The position numbers and the translations under genes are program-made. Source: JANYHH01 sp965249745 (GTDB taxonomy: Bacteria > Deinococcota > Deinococci > Deinococcales > JAAFIG01). From it: a DNA stretch of 64,000 nucleotides. Where the stretch lies: contig OZ252252.1 of assembly GCA_965249745.1 (NCBI GenBank), forward strand, positions 1,612,001 to 1,676,000, in the 5' to 3' direction. The notes below the pieces were generated by a model that did no database searches, was not told the DNA's origin, and was given only the letters and a program-made list of their open reading frames with translations. Shown in pieces: positions 8,405-16,478 of the stretch; the first letter of the stretch is position 1, and each line of letters begins with the position of its first letter.

Positions 8405-9405
8405 CCCCGATGCGGTTGGGCTTGCAGGGCCAGCAGCGCCGGGTGGTGCGACGGCGCACCTTGGAGAGTTTGCCCAGCATCCACACCCAGGACGCCCGGC
8501 AGGCCGCGCACCTCGTGAAGCCGAATCTGACCGGCCAGCTCGTTCTCGCGGAGTGCTCGCACCAGCGCCAACGGTTCCAAGTGACCGCCCTTCAAGACAT
8601 CAGCCACCAGCCCCGCGACTGTTCCGCCAAGGACTCGAGCCGGAGATTGCCGAGCATCCCAGCTTTGCGCCGTGAACGCGCCGCGCAGGGTCTCCGACGG
8701 GCGCACCGGGAGCGCCAACGAGCTGACCGTCACGCGACTCACGCCCAGAATTTTCAACACCTCGAGCAGCTTTGGCGTGTCGGCAGCGTTGGCAACGACG
8801 TGGGCCGTGTCCAGAGTGACCCCGTTTGGGCGGTCGCGCAGATCAGTGGCTTGATCCACCAAGATGGTCGCCGCGACCGTCCCGCCCGCGCTTTCCAGAC
8901 CAGATTGAAACGCGAACATCAGGTCGTAACCGTTCTCCTGAACTGAACCGATGAGCGCCGTCTGCCGCCCGAGATTCGTGGCGCTCCACGCCCCGAGCGC
9001 CCACTGCGAGCGCCAGACCTCGAGGGAATGTCTGACTGCGAACGGACTGGTGCGACCCGTGCCCGGCACGCGCACGCCGTACTCGGCTAGCAGCAACGGC
9101 ACGGCGAACTCGTCCGCCACCGCGCCGAGCGTCCCCTCGAGATCGTCCCCGAAGACGACAGCCAGAGTTGGCCGGGTTTTGCCGAGAGATTCGCGCAAGG
9201 TACGGGCAGCGCTCGAGGGGGTGTTTCCCAGTGGTTCCGAACGCCACAGCAGCGAGGTACGACGCCACGGCTCCAGGAAGTCGGTCGTTCCCTCCGGGGC
9301 GAACACGGTCACGCTGGCGGGCGCGGCGCTCGAGGCGAGGGCCAGCGCGGGCAGGGCGACGCCTGAGCCAATCAGGGTTTGCAAGAAGCGGCGACGGTTT
9401 GGCAT
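8377..9405 (-). CDS. Periplasmic-binding-protein-like protein with Tat-type signal
   Basis: 342 residues starting MPNRRRFLQTLIGSGVALPA, a twin-arginine-like signal (R-R-R-F-L). The rest looks like a type 1 periplasmic-binding (Leu/Ile/Val-binding-like) fold: PTLAVVFGDDLEGTLGAVAD, PLLLAEYGVRVPG and GRQTALIGSVQENGYDLM. No ABC permease or ATPase gene is near, so it is probably not a normal uptake receptor. It sits between three tail-collar genes and a GNAT gene on the same strand. The SD AAAGGA precedes the ATG. Confidence 0.65.
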   Translation of the reverse strand: MPNRRRFLQTLIGSGVALPALALASSAAPASVTVFAPEGTTDFLEPWRRTSLLWRSEPLGNTPSSAARTLRESLGKTRPTLAVVFGDDLEGTLGAVADEFAVPLLLAEYGVRVPGTGRTSPFAVRHSLEVWRSQWALGAWSATNLGRQTALIGSVQENGYDLMFAFQSGLESAGGTVAATILVDQATDLRDRPNGVTLDTAHVVANAADTPKLLEVLKILGVSRVTVSSLALPVRPSETLRGAFTAQSWDARQSPARVLGGTVAGLVADVLKGGHLEPLALVRALRENELAGQIRLHEVRGLPGVLGVDAGQTLQGAPSHHPALLALQAQPHRGWLNLYQSL

Positions 9406-9414
9406 GGGAATCCT

Positions 9415-9933
9415 TTAGGAGCGCGGCGGGTAGACGCCCTGGAGGGCGATCACGAAATTCAGCGTCAGATACGGCTGCATATTGTTGTGGGGTTGCGATC
9501 CACCGACATTTCCTAGCGCCGTGGGGCTGAGTGCGACGTTGTTGCCAGCCGCCGCATAAACTGTCGCACCGCTCGAGCGTGACAGATTTGCACCCGCCGC
9601 CGCGTTCGTTTCGGCAGGTAACGGCGAGGCTGACAGCACATGTGTATGCGCAGGAATCTGCGTACTGGAGAGTGTCACGTTAGTGGAACCACTGGTTTCC
9701 CCGAGAACTCTAGGCGTCAATCCTGCCCCTTGTCCGGGATGCATCGGAGCGTTGCCTTGAAGGTTGGGCAAGGCGAAAGTCGTTCTGCCATCGCCTCCGT
9801 AGGTCGTGCCGAGCAAGCTGAACAGCGCTGTGTTCTGCGAAATCGGCAAAATTTGACCTTGGCATGTGGCCCAGCCTCTTGGCGCGAAATTAAAGCCAAC
9901 AATACGAATTTCTGCTACAAACGGTTGTGACAT
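9415..9933 (-). CDS. Tail-collar / microcystin-dependent-like protein (third copy)
   Basis: 172 residues from the ATG at 9933 (SD AAGGGG upstream). It has the tail-collar block FNFAPRGWATCQGQILPISQ, then LFSLLGTTYGGDGRTTFALP, P-N-L-Q-G, a His-containing IPAHTH, and the end block GGSQPHNNMQPYLTLNF. These proteins (MdpB-like) share a fold with phage tail-fibre collar domains but often occur as chromosomal gene sets without a phage. Role in bacteria unknown. It is one of three consecutive paralogues. Confidence 0.85.
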   Translation of the reverse strand: MSQPFVAEIRIVGFNFAPRGWATCQGQILPISQNTALFSLLGTTYGGDGRTTFALPNLQGNAPMHPGQGAGLTPRVLGETSGSTNVTLSSTQIPAHTHVLSASPLPAETNAAAGANLSRSSGATVYAAAGNNVALSPTALGNVGGSQPHNNMQPYLTLNFVIALQGVYPPRS

Positions 9934-9971
9934 ACTGCCCCTTACATTTTGGATTGCTCGAGAATGCCGCT

Positions 9972-10490
9972 TCAGTTCTGGCTTGGAAAAATTCCGAACA
10001 GACTGATGATGAAATTGATGCACAGGAATGGCTGGATGTTGGCGTGCGGCTGGCTGCCACCCGCGTTCCCTACTGACTGTGGCGATAGGTCAACTGACGG
10101 CGTATCCGCGATATACATGTCCACACCTGCCTGTGCGAGCAGAACACTGGAACTCGGTGCGCCCGTCGTGGCGCTCGAGGTGTTGACGGCGACAGCGTGC
10201 GTGTGAATTGGGAGTTGCCCAGTTGTCAGTGTGACGATTTCGGAACCGGCCGCTTCACCAAGAATTCGAGAACTCAAACCCGCTCCTGTGCCTTGGTGGA
10301 TTGGAATGCGTCCGCGCAGGTCGGGCAACTTGAATGTGCTTTGCCCGTCACCACCGTAAGTCGTGCCGATCAATAGGAAAAGCACGTCGTAATCGAAAAC
10401 AGAAAGCGCTGAGCCATCACAGAACGCCCAACCCGCCGGGGCGAAGTTACCGCCAAACATCCTGATTTCACCAACAAAGGGATCAGCCAT
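9972..10490 (-). CDS. Tail-collar / microcystin-dependent-like protein (second copy)
   Basis: 172 residues from the ATG at 10490 (GAGG upstream). Same plan as its neighbours: ADPFVGEIRMFGGNFAPAGW, LIGTTYGGDGQSTFKLPDLR, LPIHTH and GGSQPHANIQPFL. It is the most divergent of the trio: the LPI-x-QN-x-ALFS segment is replaced by LSVFDYDVLFLL, and the end reads CINFIISLFGIFPSQN. Confidence 0.85.
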   Translation of the reverse strand: MADPFVGEIRMFGGNFAPAGWAFCDGSALSVFDYDVLFLLIGTTYGGDGQSTFKLPDLRGRIPIHQGTGAGLSSRILGEAAGSEIVTLTTGQLPIHTHAVAVNTSSATTGAPSSSVLLAQAGVDMYIADTPSVDLSPQSVGNAGGSQPHANIQPFLCINFIISLFGIFPSQN

Positions 10491-10497
10491 ACGAACC

Positions 10498-10998
10498 TCA
10501 ATTCCGAGACGGGAAGATGCCCTGGAGGGCAATAGCGAAACTCAACACCAGGTACGGCTGCATGTTGCTGTGCGCCTGTGAGGTGCCTGCATTTCGTACC
10601 GCCTGCGGGTCCAAGGTACCGCCCGCACTGGCCGGTGCGTAAACATTGTTTCCGCTCGAGGCGAGCATCCGGCCCGTGGGAATGGCACTGGCGGCGGCAT
10701 TGCCACTGGCGTTCAGGCTGTGGTTGTGTTGCGGGATTTCTGTACTGATGAGGGTGTGATTTTCCTCGCCACCTGATTCACCCTGAACGAACCCGTTCCC
10801 AAATGAAATTGGAGTGCGTCCCTGAAGATTAGGGAGTTGGAATGTAACTCTTCCATCACCACCATAGGTCGTTCCAAGCAGGCTGAACAACGCCTGATTC
10901 TGATTAATGGGTAACAATTGCCCGTTGCAAAACGCCCAACCTCGAGGAGGGTAATTGAAACTGACAATCCTGATTTCACCAATAAAAGCTTCGCTCAC
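10498..10998 (-). CDS. Tail-collar / microcystin-dependent-like protein (first copy)
   Basis: 166 residues from a GTG at 10998, chosen because VSEAFIGEIRIVSFNYPPRG aligns with the start of the other two copies and GGGGGT precedes it. A longer reading from 11088 would overlap the beta-helix gene. It has GQLLPINQNQALFSLLGTTY, PNLQGRTPI, IPQHNH and AHSNMQPYL. The gap to the upstream gene is 31 bp. Confidence 0.85.
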   Translation of the reverse strand: MSEAFIGEIRIVSFNYPPRGWAFCNGQLLPINQNQALFSLLGTTYGGDGRVTFQLPNLQGRTPISFGNGFVQGESGGEENHTLISTEIPQHNHSLNASGNAAASAIPTGRMLASSGNNVYAPASAGGTLDPQAVRNAGTSQAHSNMQPYLVLSFAIALQGIFPSRN

Positions 10999-11029
10999 GA
11001 ATGACCCCCAGAGACCCGCAGTGCAATTT

Positions 11030-13675
11030 TTAGAAACTTGGAACTGTGCAAGTTCCGCCCGAGTAATTAATGGTTCCGGCTCGCACACTGACGGTTTGCA
11101 ATGCGGGCACGGGGTTCTTCGATTGCACGAACGTGGTCACTGCAACCGCCGTTGTCAAACTAGTGGTGACCCCCTCGAGCTTGAAGGTCGTACCGCTTCG
11201 CTGCTCAAAACGATACCCGAAGATGGCAGCCGCAGAACTGTTACCTGCAATGTTGTAGCAGGCATTCACCGTTTGCCCATCAGCGTTCCCAGCTCGGGCA
11301 CGTATCCCATACAGTGAATCTATGGATGAACTGGAGATAGTGTTGTTCGTGACTGTGGCATCTACTTTCGCCGCCCCAGAAGGTTGAATTTGAATACCCG
11401 TCGCATCAAAGTTACTGATCGTGTTGCTGGTGACTTGCAATTGCGTGACACCGCTGCCTGAAGAGGTAACAATGATTCCGGCACTTGTGCCCACACCGGA
11501 CGCTGGAGTGAAGGACATGGTGTTGTTGAGAAGCTTGCCTTTGACAGTGGTCGTATTCGGAGCGCTAACGAAAACTTCAACCCCAATTCCAGCATTGGCG
11601 TTCGTTGTAGTGTTCGTCACGCTATTGCCGTCTAAGAGAAAAGTCTGCGTACCACTGCCTGCCAGATCCAGCACCACACCATCCAAGTTGTTGTTCTGAA
11701 ACTGCGTGTTCATAATCGTTACTGCTGTCGCAGCGGTGCTACCAGAGGTGGTAGCTGCCGATACGCCCACGCCGCTAATGGATGTATTGCCAATATTTTT
11801 GACGATCATGTTCCTCAACGTAACGGTGCCTGTGTCAGACAGTAGCGCCCCGTAAGCCGTATTGTTTTGGAGCGTGCCACCACTGGCAGCCACGACTCCC
11901 GTACCCGTCACCGCAAAGCTGCCCGTGGTGGTGGTCAGCTTCAACCCGTTCGCCCCGCCGCCAGAGTTGATGCTTTTCAGCGTTATATTCATCGCGCCGC
12001 TCGCCAGATCCAGCGTTGCCCCGCCGCTCGAGGTGACCGATGCATTGCTCATCGTGAACGTGCCGAAATTGGAGCCGGTCACGCCCGCGCCGGAGGTGCT
12101 GATGTCCAAGCCTTTGATGGTGTTGCCAGTCGCCAGCGTGACCGATCCGCCCAACAGCGGCGCGCTCAGGGCGGTGGATTGGGCTGGGACCAATACGGTG
12201 CTGCTGACGGTCAGTCCTTCGGCTTCTCCGATGAGCTGCTGCCCGCTTAGCAACGTCAGGTTGCTCGTCTGATTGGCGGTCGTGCCCGTGCCCCGGTACA
12301 CGAACAGGTAATCGTTGGCCGCCGATGCGGTCACGCTCGAGAGGGACTTGAAGGGCGTGTTGGAGCGGCCGTCGCCCACGGCTGCCGAGTCGTTTTTGAT
12401 GTACCAGATCATGTTGCTGATATTGGCGGTCGCCGTTTGCGGCGCGGAAACGCAGGTTCCGTCTGAAACCGTGTAGGTGAAGCTCGAGGTGGTGCGCGCC
12501 CCGGCGGCCGGGTCGAAGGTGAAGCTGCCGTCGCCGTTGACCGTGGCGTTGGAGCCACCCACGCCCGCGCCGTTGCCTGCCGTCAGCGTGGCGGCGTTCA
12601 AGGGGATCACGTTACTTAGCAGGCCGGTGGCGGCCACGACTGACTTCCGGGTATTTCCAAACGCGCTGTACGGGCTGATCGTGTCGGCTGAGAACGCGAA
12701 GTTGCCACCGATCCAGGCGGTGTACGCGCCCACGCCCGCCGTGCGAGCGCTCGGCACGAACACCCGATTGGCGGCCGCGTAACTCGAGCCGCACAGACTC
12801 ACGACTTGGCTGGCGCTGACCGCGCTGGCCCTCGTGGCGGCCCCGGATGCCGCTTGCTCCTCGAGGCTTTCCGTGACCCTGGTGATGCTGTCCTGTACGA
12901 TCAGAAAGGTCATGGAGTAGCGGTACACCGTACTGCCGGGACCGGCGTCGGTGCTTTGTGGCACGCGCAGACCGATCGTGGTGGTGTTGGTCGTGCTGTT
13001 GGCGGGCAGGTTGCGCCCCCCAGAATTGTTTGTGACCAGATAGCCGTATTGGAGGACGCCCTCTCCGGTGGTGGTACCGGCGTTAATCAATCCGGCCGCC
13101 TGAGCGTCCGTCTGGAGAGTGTCGGCTTCACTGGCTTTGAAGACCTGAAGATCCGCCTTGGCGTTGTCAACCACGACGTTGACTCCGGAAACCTTGGAAC
13201 CGTGCGTTGGGCGGAGCGTGGTCACGTCTGGCGTGATCGTGCCCCCTCCAAAGCTTTGCACATTGGTGAACGCGCTGCCGTTCACGGAAGCCGACTTGTG
13301 ATACGCCACGAGGGTGATGTTGTTGAAGGCTGCCCCCGTCAGGTTTTCCACGTCGAAACTAGCGTTGATGAAGCGGTCGGAACCCGTGCTGGGGTCCAGG
13401 ACTTGCAAGGTTTTCGCAGTGAACTTGAGGTTGCTGCCCGTCACGAAGGTGGTCGAGGCTGGGCGTACCGCCGTCAAGTCCGAATCGAAATTCAGTGTCA
13501 CAGTTCCCAAGATTTTGGGTTTGAACACGGGTTGCGGAACGTTGACGGTTGGAGCCGGTGTCGGTTTCTGGGCGGGGACAGGGATTGGCGGTTGGGCACA
13601 GGCGAACAGCAGGACGGAGAGCGCTAGACCAACGCTGAAAACCCTCGGGCTGAGAGTCAATTCGACTCGAGTCAT
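11030..13675 (-). CDS. Large beta-helix surface lipoprotein
   Basis: 881 residues from the ATG at 13675. The signal ends LSVLLFACAQPP (lipobox), followed by a Pro-rich linker. Residues ~45-300 form a domain shared with the lipoprotein at 6628-7635. Residues ~380-450 look like an Ig/cadherin-type repeat (NGDGSFTFDPAAGARTTSSF, TYTVSDGTC). The remainder is rich in Thr, Ser, Asn and Gly with repeats typical of right-handed beta-helix proteins. No outer-membrane barrel is seen. I infer an anchored adhesin or surface fibre. CTCGAG is absent between about 11180 and 12020. Confidence 0.7.
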   Translation of the reverse strand: MTRVELTLSPRVFSVGLALSVLLFACAQPPIPVPAQKPTPAPTVNVPQPVFKPKILGTVTLNFDSDLTAVRPASTTFVTGSNLKFTAKTLQVLDPSTGSDRFINASFDVENLTGAAFNNITLVAYHKSASVNGSAFTNVQSFGGGTITPDVTTLRPTHGSKVSGVNVVVDNAKADLQVFKASEADTLQTDAQAAGLINAGTTTGEGVLQYGYLVTNNSGGRNLPANSTTNTTTIGLRVPQSTDAGPGSTVYRYSMTFLIVQDSITRVTESLEEQAASGAATRASAVSASQVVSLCGSSYAAANRVFVPSARTAGVGAYTAWIGGNFAFSADTISPYSAFGNTRKSVVAATGLLSNVIPLNAATLTAGNGAGVGGSNATVNGDGSFTFDPAAGARTTSSFTYTVSDGTCVSAPQTATANISNMIWYIKNDSAAVGDGRSNTPFKSLSSVTASAANDYLFVYRGTGTTANQTSNLTLLSGQQLIGEAEGLTVSSTVLVPAQSTALSAPLLGGSVTLATGNTIKGLDISTSGAGVTGSNFGTFTMSNASVTSSGGATLDLASGAMNITLKSINSGGGANGLKLTTTTGSFAVTGTGVVAASGGTLQNNTAYGALLSDTGTVTLRNMIVKNIGNTSISGVGVSAATTSGSTAATAVTIMNTQFQNNNLDGVVLDLAGSGTQTFLLDGNSVTNTTTNANAGIGVEVFVSAPNTTTVKGKLLNNTMSFTPASGVGTSAGIIVTSSGSGVTQLQVTSNTISNFDATGIQIQPSGAAKVDATVTNNTISSSSIDSLYGIRARAGNADGQTVNACYNIAGNSSAAAIFGYRFEQRSGTTFKLEGVTTSLTTAVAVTTFVQSKNPVPALQTVSVRAGTINYSGGTCTVPSF

Positions 13676-13677
13676 CG

Positions 13678-13860
13678 TTACAACCCCAGCTCTTCGTCGA
13701 GTGCGCTGAGGGTTCCAATGGGCAAGTCCACCCCCGAGAGACCTGTCACGGCCACCCAATGGTGAGCCTCGAGACGTGGTGCTAGGTACGTCAGTCTTTG
13801 CTGTGCGAGTGGCGGGTCAGCAGGTTTTGAGCAATCAGTTGGGGCATCCAAACTATTCAT
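13678..13860 (-). CDS. Small 60-residue peptide with a RiPP-leader-like motif
   Basis: A 60-residue ORF starting at ATG 13860 behind a strong GGAGG-ACGT site, ending 2 nt before the beta-helix lipoprotein start, so clearly coupled to it. The middle reads TYLAPRLEAHHWVAVTG. The spacing Y-x-x-P-x-L followed by T resembles leader motifs of lasso-type RiPP precursors, though the Gly usually found four residues after Leu is missing and the canonical core ring residue is not obvious. No cyclase or protease gene is nearby. It may instead be a small adaptor of the surface protein. Confidence 0.55.
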   Translation of the reverse strand: MNSLDAPTDCSKPADPPLAQQRLTYLAPRLEAHHWVAVTGLSGVDLPIGTLSALDEELGL

Positions 13861-14242
13861 ACGTCCTCCAGGAGTGACCTTTTCGCAAACCCTCCCGAGT
13901 TCGTCTACATTTGTACGACGTGAGATTAGCACTCATAAAGCTAATCCTGACAACTGTCTCCCGAGGGAAGTCTTCTTAATAGAACAGCAGAAAAGTGCCA
14001 GCCAGACGGATAATCTCTTACCAGTCGCAATAGATCAGAAAAGTGATTCTCTACTATCTCTTGAGGACGTGCTAGCCGCCGAGTTGAGAATGAGCGAAGC
14101 TTCGGGGAGCTGGCTTGAACAGCCCTTATCCAGTTCTAAATTTCGCTGTCATGAAATCTAACTTGCTACAGTTTTGTTTCAATTTTGACTGTGAGGACCA
14201 GAAAACCGGTTGCACTAAAAAAACCTGAACTCACAGTTCGCG
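13861..14242. other. Intergenic region between divergent operons
   Basis: About 380 bases, more AT-rich than its neighbours and lacking CTCGAG. It must hold the promoter of the minus-strand operon. A dyad GATTAGC-N9-GCTAATC lies at about 13923-13945. A 95-codon plus-strand frame at 13874-14161 has no ribosome site and is not called. Confidence 0.5.
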
Positions 14243-14271
14243 TTGACAGCGGCAAACTCAACCCGTATTCT
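14243..14271 (+). promoter_or_regulatory. Sigma70-type promoter of the peptide-binding protein gene
   Basis: TTGACA (14243-14248), exactly 17 bp, then TATTCT (14266-14271). It is the clearest -35/-10 pair noticed in the window, about 80 bp upstream of the ATG. Confidence 0.75.
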
Positions 14272-14350
14272 GACCTTCACATTGCTCATCTTCACGGCGC
14301 AGGCTCGAGACGATGAGCGGTTCGTTACATAGCGCGACCAAGGAGGCTGG

Positions 14351-16174
14351 ATGAATAAGAACTTATGGGCAGTTCTGGGTGCATTGGCGTTTTCCGGTGC
14401 GGCATTGGCGGGTCCGACCGACAATTCGTTGGTGCTAGGCACGTCGCAACAGCCCTCTCAGTTGGACCCGTTCGTCAATAATCAGGCGATCAGCGCCGAA
14501 GTCAATCACTGGATGTTCGCCGATTTGACGTATTTTGACGATAAAGGCGTCTTGCAAGCCGATCTGGCCGCTGAAGTTCCGACCGAGAAAAACGGCGGTA
14601 TTAAGCTGACCAAGAACGCGGCCGGTGACGTGACCGCGCAGACGATTCGTTGGAACCTGAAGCCCAACCTGAAATGGTCGGACGGTCGCCCGATCACCAC
14701 CGAGGATTTCCGCTTCTCCTGGGAGGTTTTCAACGACGAGCGCTTGCCGGTCGCCAGCCGCGACAACGTGCCCAAGAAGTTCAACGTCATTGACGCCAAC
14801 AGCTTTGAAGTGACCTACGACCCGCCGTACCTGTTCGCTACCGCCGATGCCAAAATCGTGCAGAACTACGTGGGTCCCGCCCACATCATCAAGCCGCTCT
14901 GGGAGCGTACCAAATCGCTTCTGACAGGCAAAACCAAGGAACAGCAACTCGAGATCATCCAGAAGGAATTTCTGGCCGCGCCGTTCTTCACCAGCCGTCA
15001 GGGCCCGATTGTCACCTCGGGCGCGTTCAAGTTCTCGCGCTGGTCACGCGACCAGAGTTGGACGCTCGTCAGAAACCCGAATTACTGGAACAACAACCCG
15101 ACCGGCGTGGACCGCATCATCTACAAGTACTTCACCAAAACTGACACGCTGCAAGTCAACGTGCTCGCCGGGCAAGTGGACGCCACCTCGAGCGTCGGCT
15201 TGGTCGCCAGCGCCACGACCGTGCAGACCCTGAGGGCCGCCGCCAAGGGCGTCTACAGCGTTCATACCCCCAAGGCGGCACTGTGGGAGCACTGGGATGT
15301 CAATCAGTTCGCCGACACCGTGTCAGAGGTCTCCGACCTGCAACTCCAGGACAAGCGCACCCGTCAGGCGATCATTTACGCGCTGGACCGTGAAACCAGC
15401 GCCAGGGATTTGCGTGGCGGTACGGCGGTTGTCAGCAACAACTTCGTGAACTCGGTTGCGAGCGTGTACAGCACGCAGGGACTGACCAATTACACGTATA
15501 ACCCGGAAAAGTCCAAGCAGCTTCTGGCGGCGCTCGGCTGGAAACCCGGCAGTGACGGCATCCTGGAACGCACCGTCGGCGGTAAGACCGTCAAGTTCGT
15601 GCTGGAATACGTGACCACGGCGGGTAATACCGTGCGCGAACGCGACCAGCAGCTTTACAAGGACAACCTGAAAAAGGTCGGCATTGACGTGAAGCTCAAC
15701 AACGCTCCCAGCAGCGTCGTGTTTGACGATCCGTTTATCGCGCACGCCGTGGACGGCAAGTGGAAGGGCGTCTTCCAGTTCGCTTACGTTCAGGCCCCGC
15801 TGACCGAAGACCTGTCGCAGTACTACTGTGACGACAAGTCTAGCAAGACCGTGACCGACAACGTGCCGGTCTCCGCCAACGGCTTCCAGGGCGGGAATAT
15901 CGGTGGCTGGTGCAACGCCAAGTACGACGACCTCTGGGACAAGGCTCGCCGCGAGTTTGACTTGGATGCCCGGAAGAAGCTCCTGGCGCAAGCCCAGCAG
16001 ATCTGGAACGACGAACTGCCCGCCATCCCGCTGTACGAGCGCACCGATCTCTACACGGCCCGCACGGGCTTACGGAACTACACCTGGAACGCCGCCACCC
16101 GTTACCCGAGCAGCCTCGGTTGGCAGGTCGGCTGGGCCCAGAAGGGTCAAAAAGAAATTCTTCCGATGAAGTAA
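14351..16174 (+). CDS. ABC transporter substrate-binding protein, family 5 (peptide)
   Basis: 607 residues with a signal peptide (MNKNLWAVLGALAFSGAALA). Family 5 features are LGTSQQPSQLDPFVNNQAIS, LKPNLKWSDGRPITTEDFRF and the conserved DKRTRQAIIYALDRE block. Family 5 proteins bind oligopeptides, nickel or sugars outside the membrane and deliver them to an ABC permease. No permease or ATPase gene follows, because a terminator comes directly after. AAGGAGG precedes the ATG. It is related to the protein at 53500-55251. Confidence 0.9.
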   Translation: MNKNLWAVLGALAFSGAALAGPTDNSLVLGTSQQPSQLDPFVNNQAISAEVNHWMFADLTYFDDKGVLQADLAAEVPTEKNGGIKLTKNAAGDVTAQTIRWNLKPNLKWSDGRPITTEDFRFSWEVFNDERLPVASRDNVPKKFNVIDANSFEVTYDPPYLFATADAKIVQNYVGPAHIIKPLWERTKSLLTGKTKEQQLEIIQKEFLAAPFFTSRQGPIVTSGAFKFSRWSRDQSWTLVRNPNYWNNNPTGVDRIIYKYFTKTDTLQVNVLAGQVDATSSVGLVASATTVQTLRAAAKGVYSVHTPKAALWEHWDVNQFADTVSEVSDLQLQDKRTRQAIIYALDRETSARDLRGGTAVVSNNFVNSVASVYSTQGLTNYTYNPEKSKQLLAALGWKPGSDGILERTVGGKTVKFVLEYVTTAGNTVRERDQQLYKDNLKKVGIDVKLNNAPSSVVFDDPFIAHAVDGKWKGVFQFAYVQAPLTEDLSQYYCDDKSSKTVTDNVPVSANGFQGGNIGGWCNAKYDDLWDKARREFDLDARKKLLAQAQQIWNDELPAIPLYERTDLYTARTGLRNYTWNAATRYPSSLGWQVGWAQKGQKEILPMK

Positions 16175-16186
16175 GACGGTTGATTG

Positions 16187-16226
16187 AAAAAGCGGTGAGG
16201 CACTCCAATGCCTCACCGCTTTTTTT
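16187..16226 (+). terminator. Strong intrinsic terminator
   Basis: A perfect 16-bp stem (AAAAAGCGGTGAGGCA / TGCCTCACCGCTTTTT) with a 6-nt loop, ending in a run of seven T. It closes the peptide-binding protein gene. Confidence 0.92.
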
Positions 16227-16478
16227 GTCTCGAGCAGTAGAATCGCCCGCGTCGCGCCGGTCGCGTTCGTGCCAATAAAAGTTTTGCGGGCGCACAGTGG
16301 GTATCTCTACCGCCAGACTTCACGCCGCATCCCGAAGGATTCTTGATCCTCGAGGCAAGATATGAATGGCTTTGAATCTTCTCAGCACTCTCAGGACAAC
16401 TACGCCCGATCACTCGAGCTGTGCGGCAACTGGGTGAGTCTCGAGCGTGAGATGGACGTACTGCCTGAAATTGTTCGG

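Noticed and set aside
9415..10998. Prophage because of tail-collar genes
   Set aside because: No capsid, portal, terminase, integrase, lysis or other tail genes; tail-collar trios of this type occur as chromosomal gene sets.
13874..14161. 95-codon plus-strand frame in the divergent intergenic region
   Set aside because: No ribosome site or -10 box in place, no recognisable motif, and it lies where the opposite operon's promoter must be.
14351..16174. Complete peptide ABC transporter operon
   Set aside because: A strong terminator follows immediately and no permease or ATPase gene is nearby; the same holds for the second binding protein at 53500.
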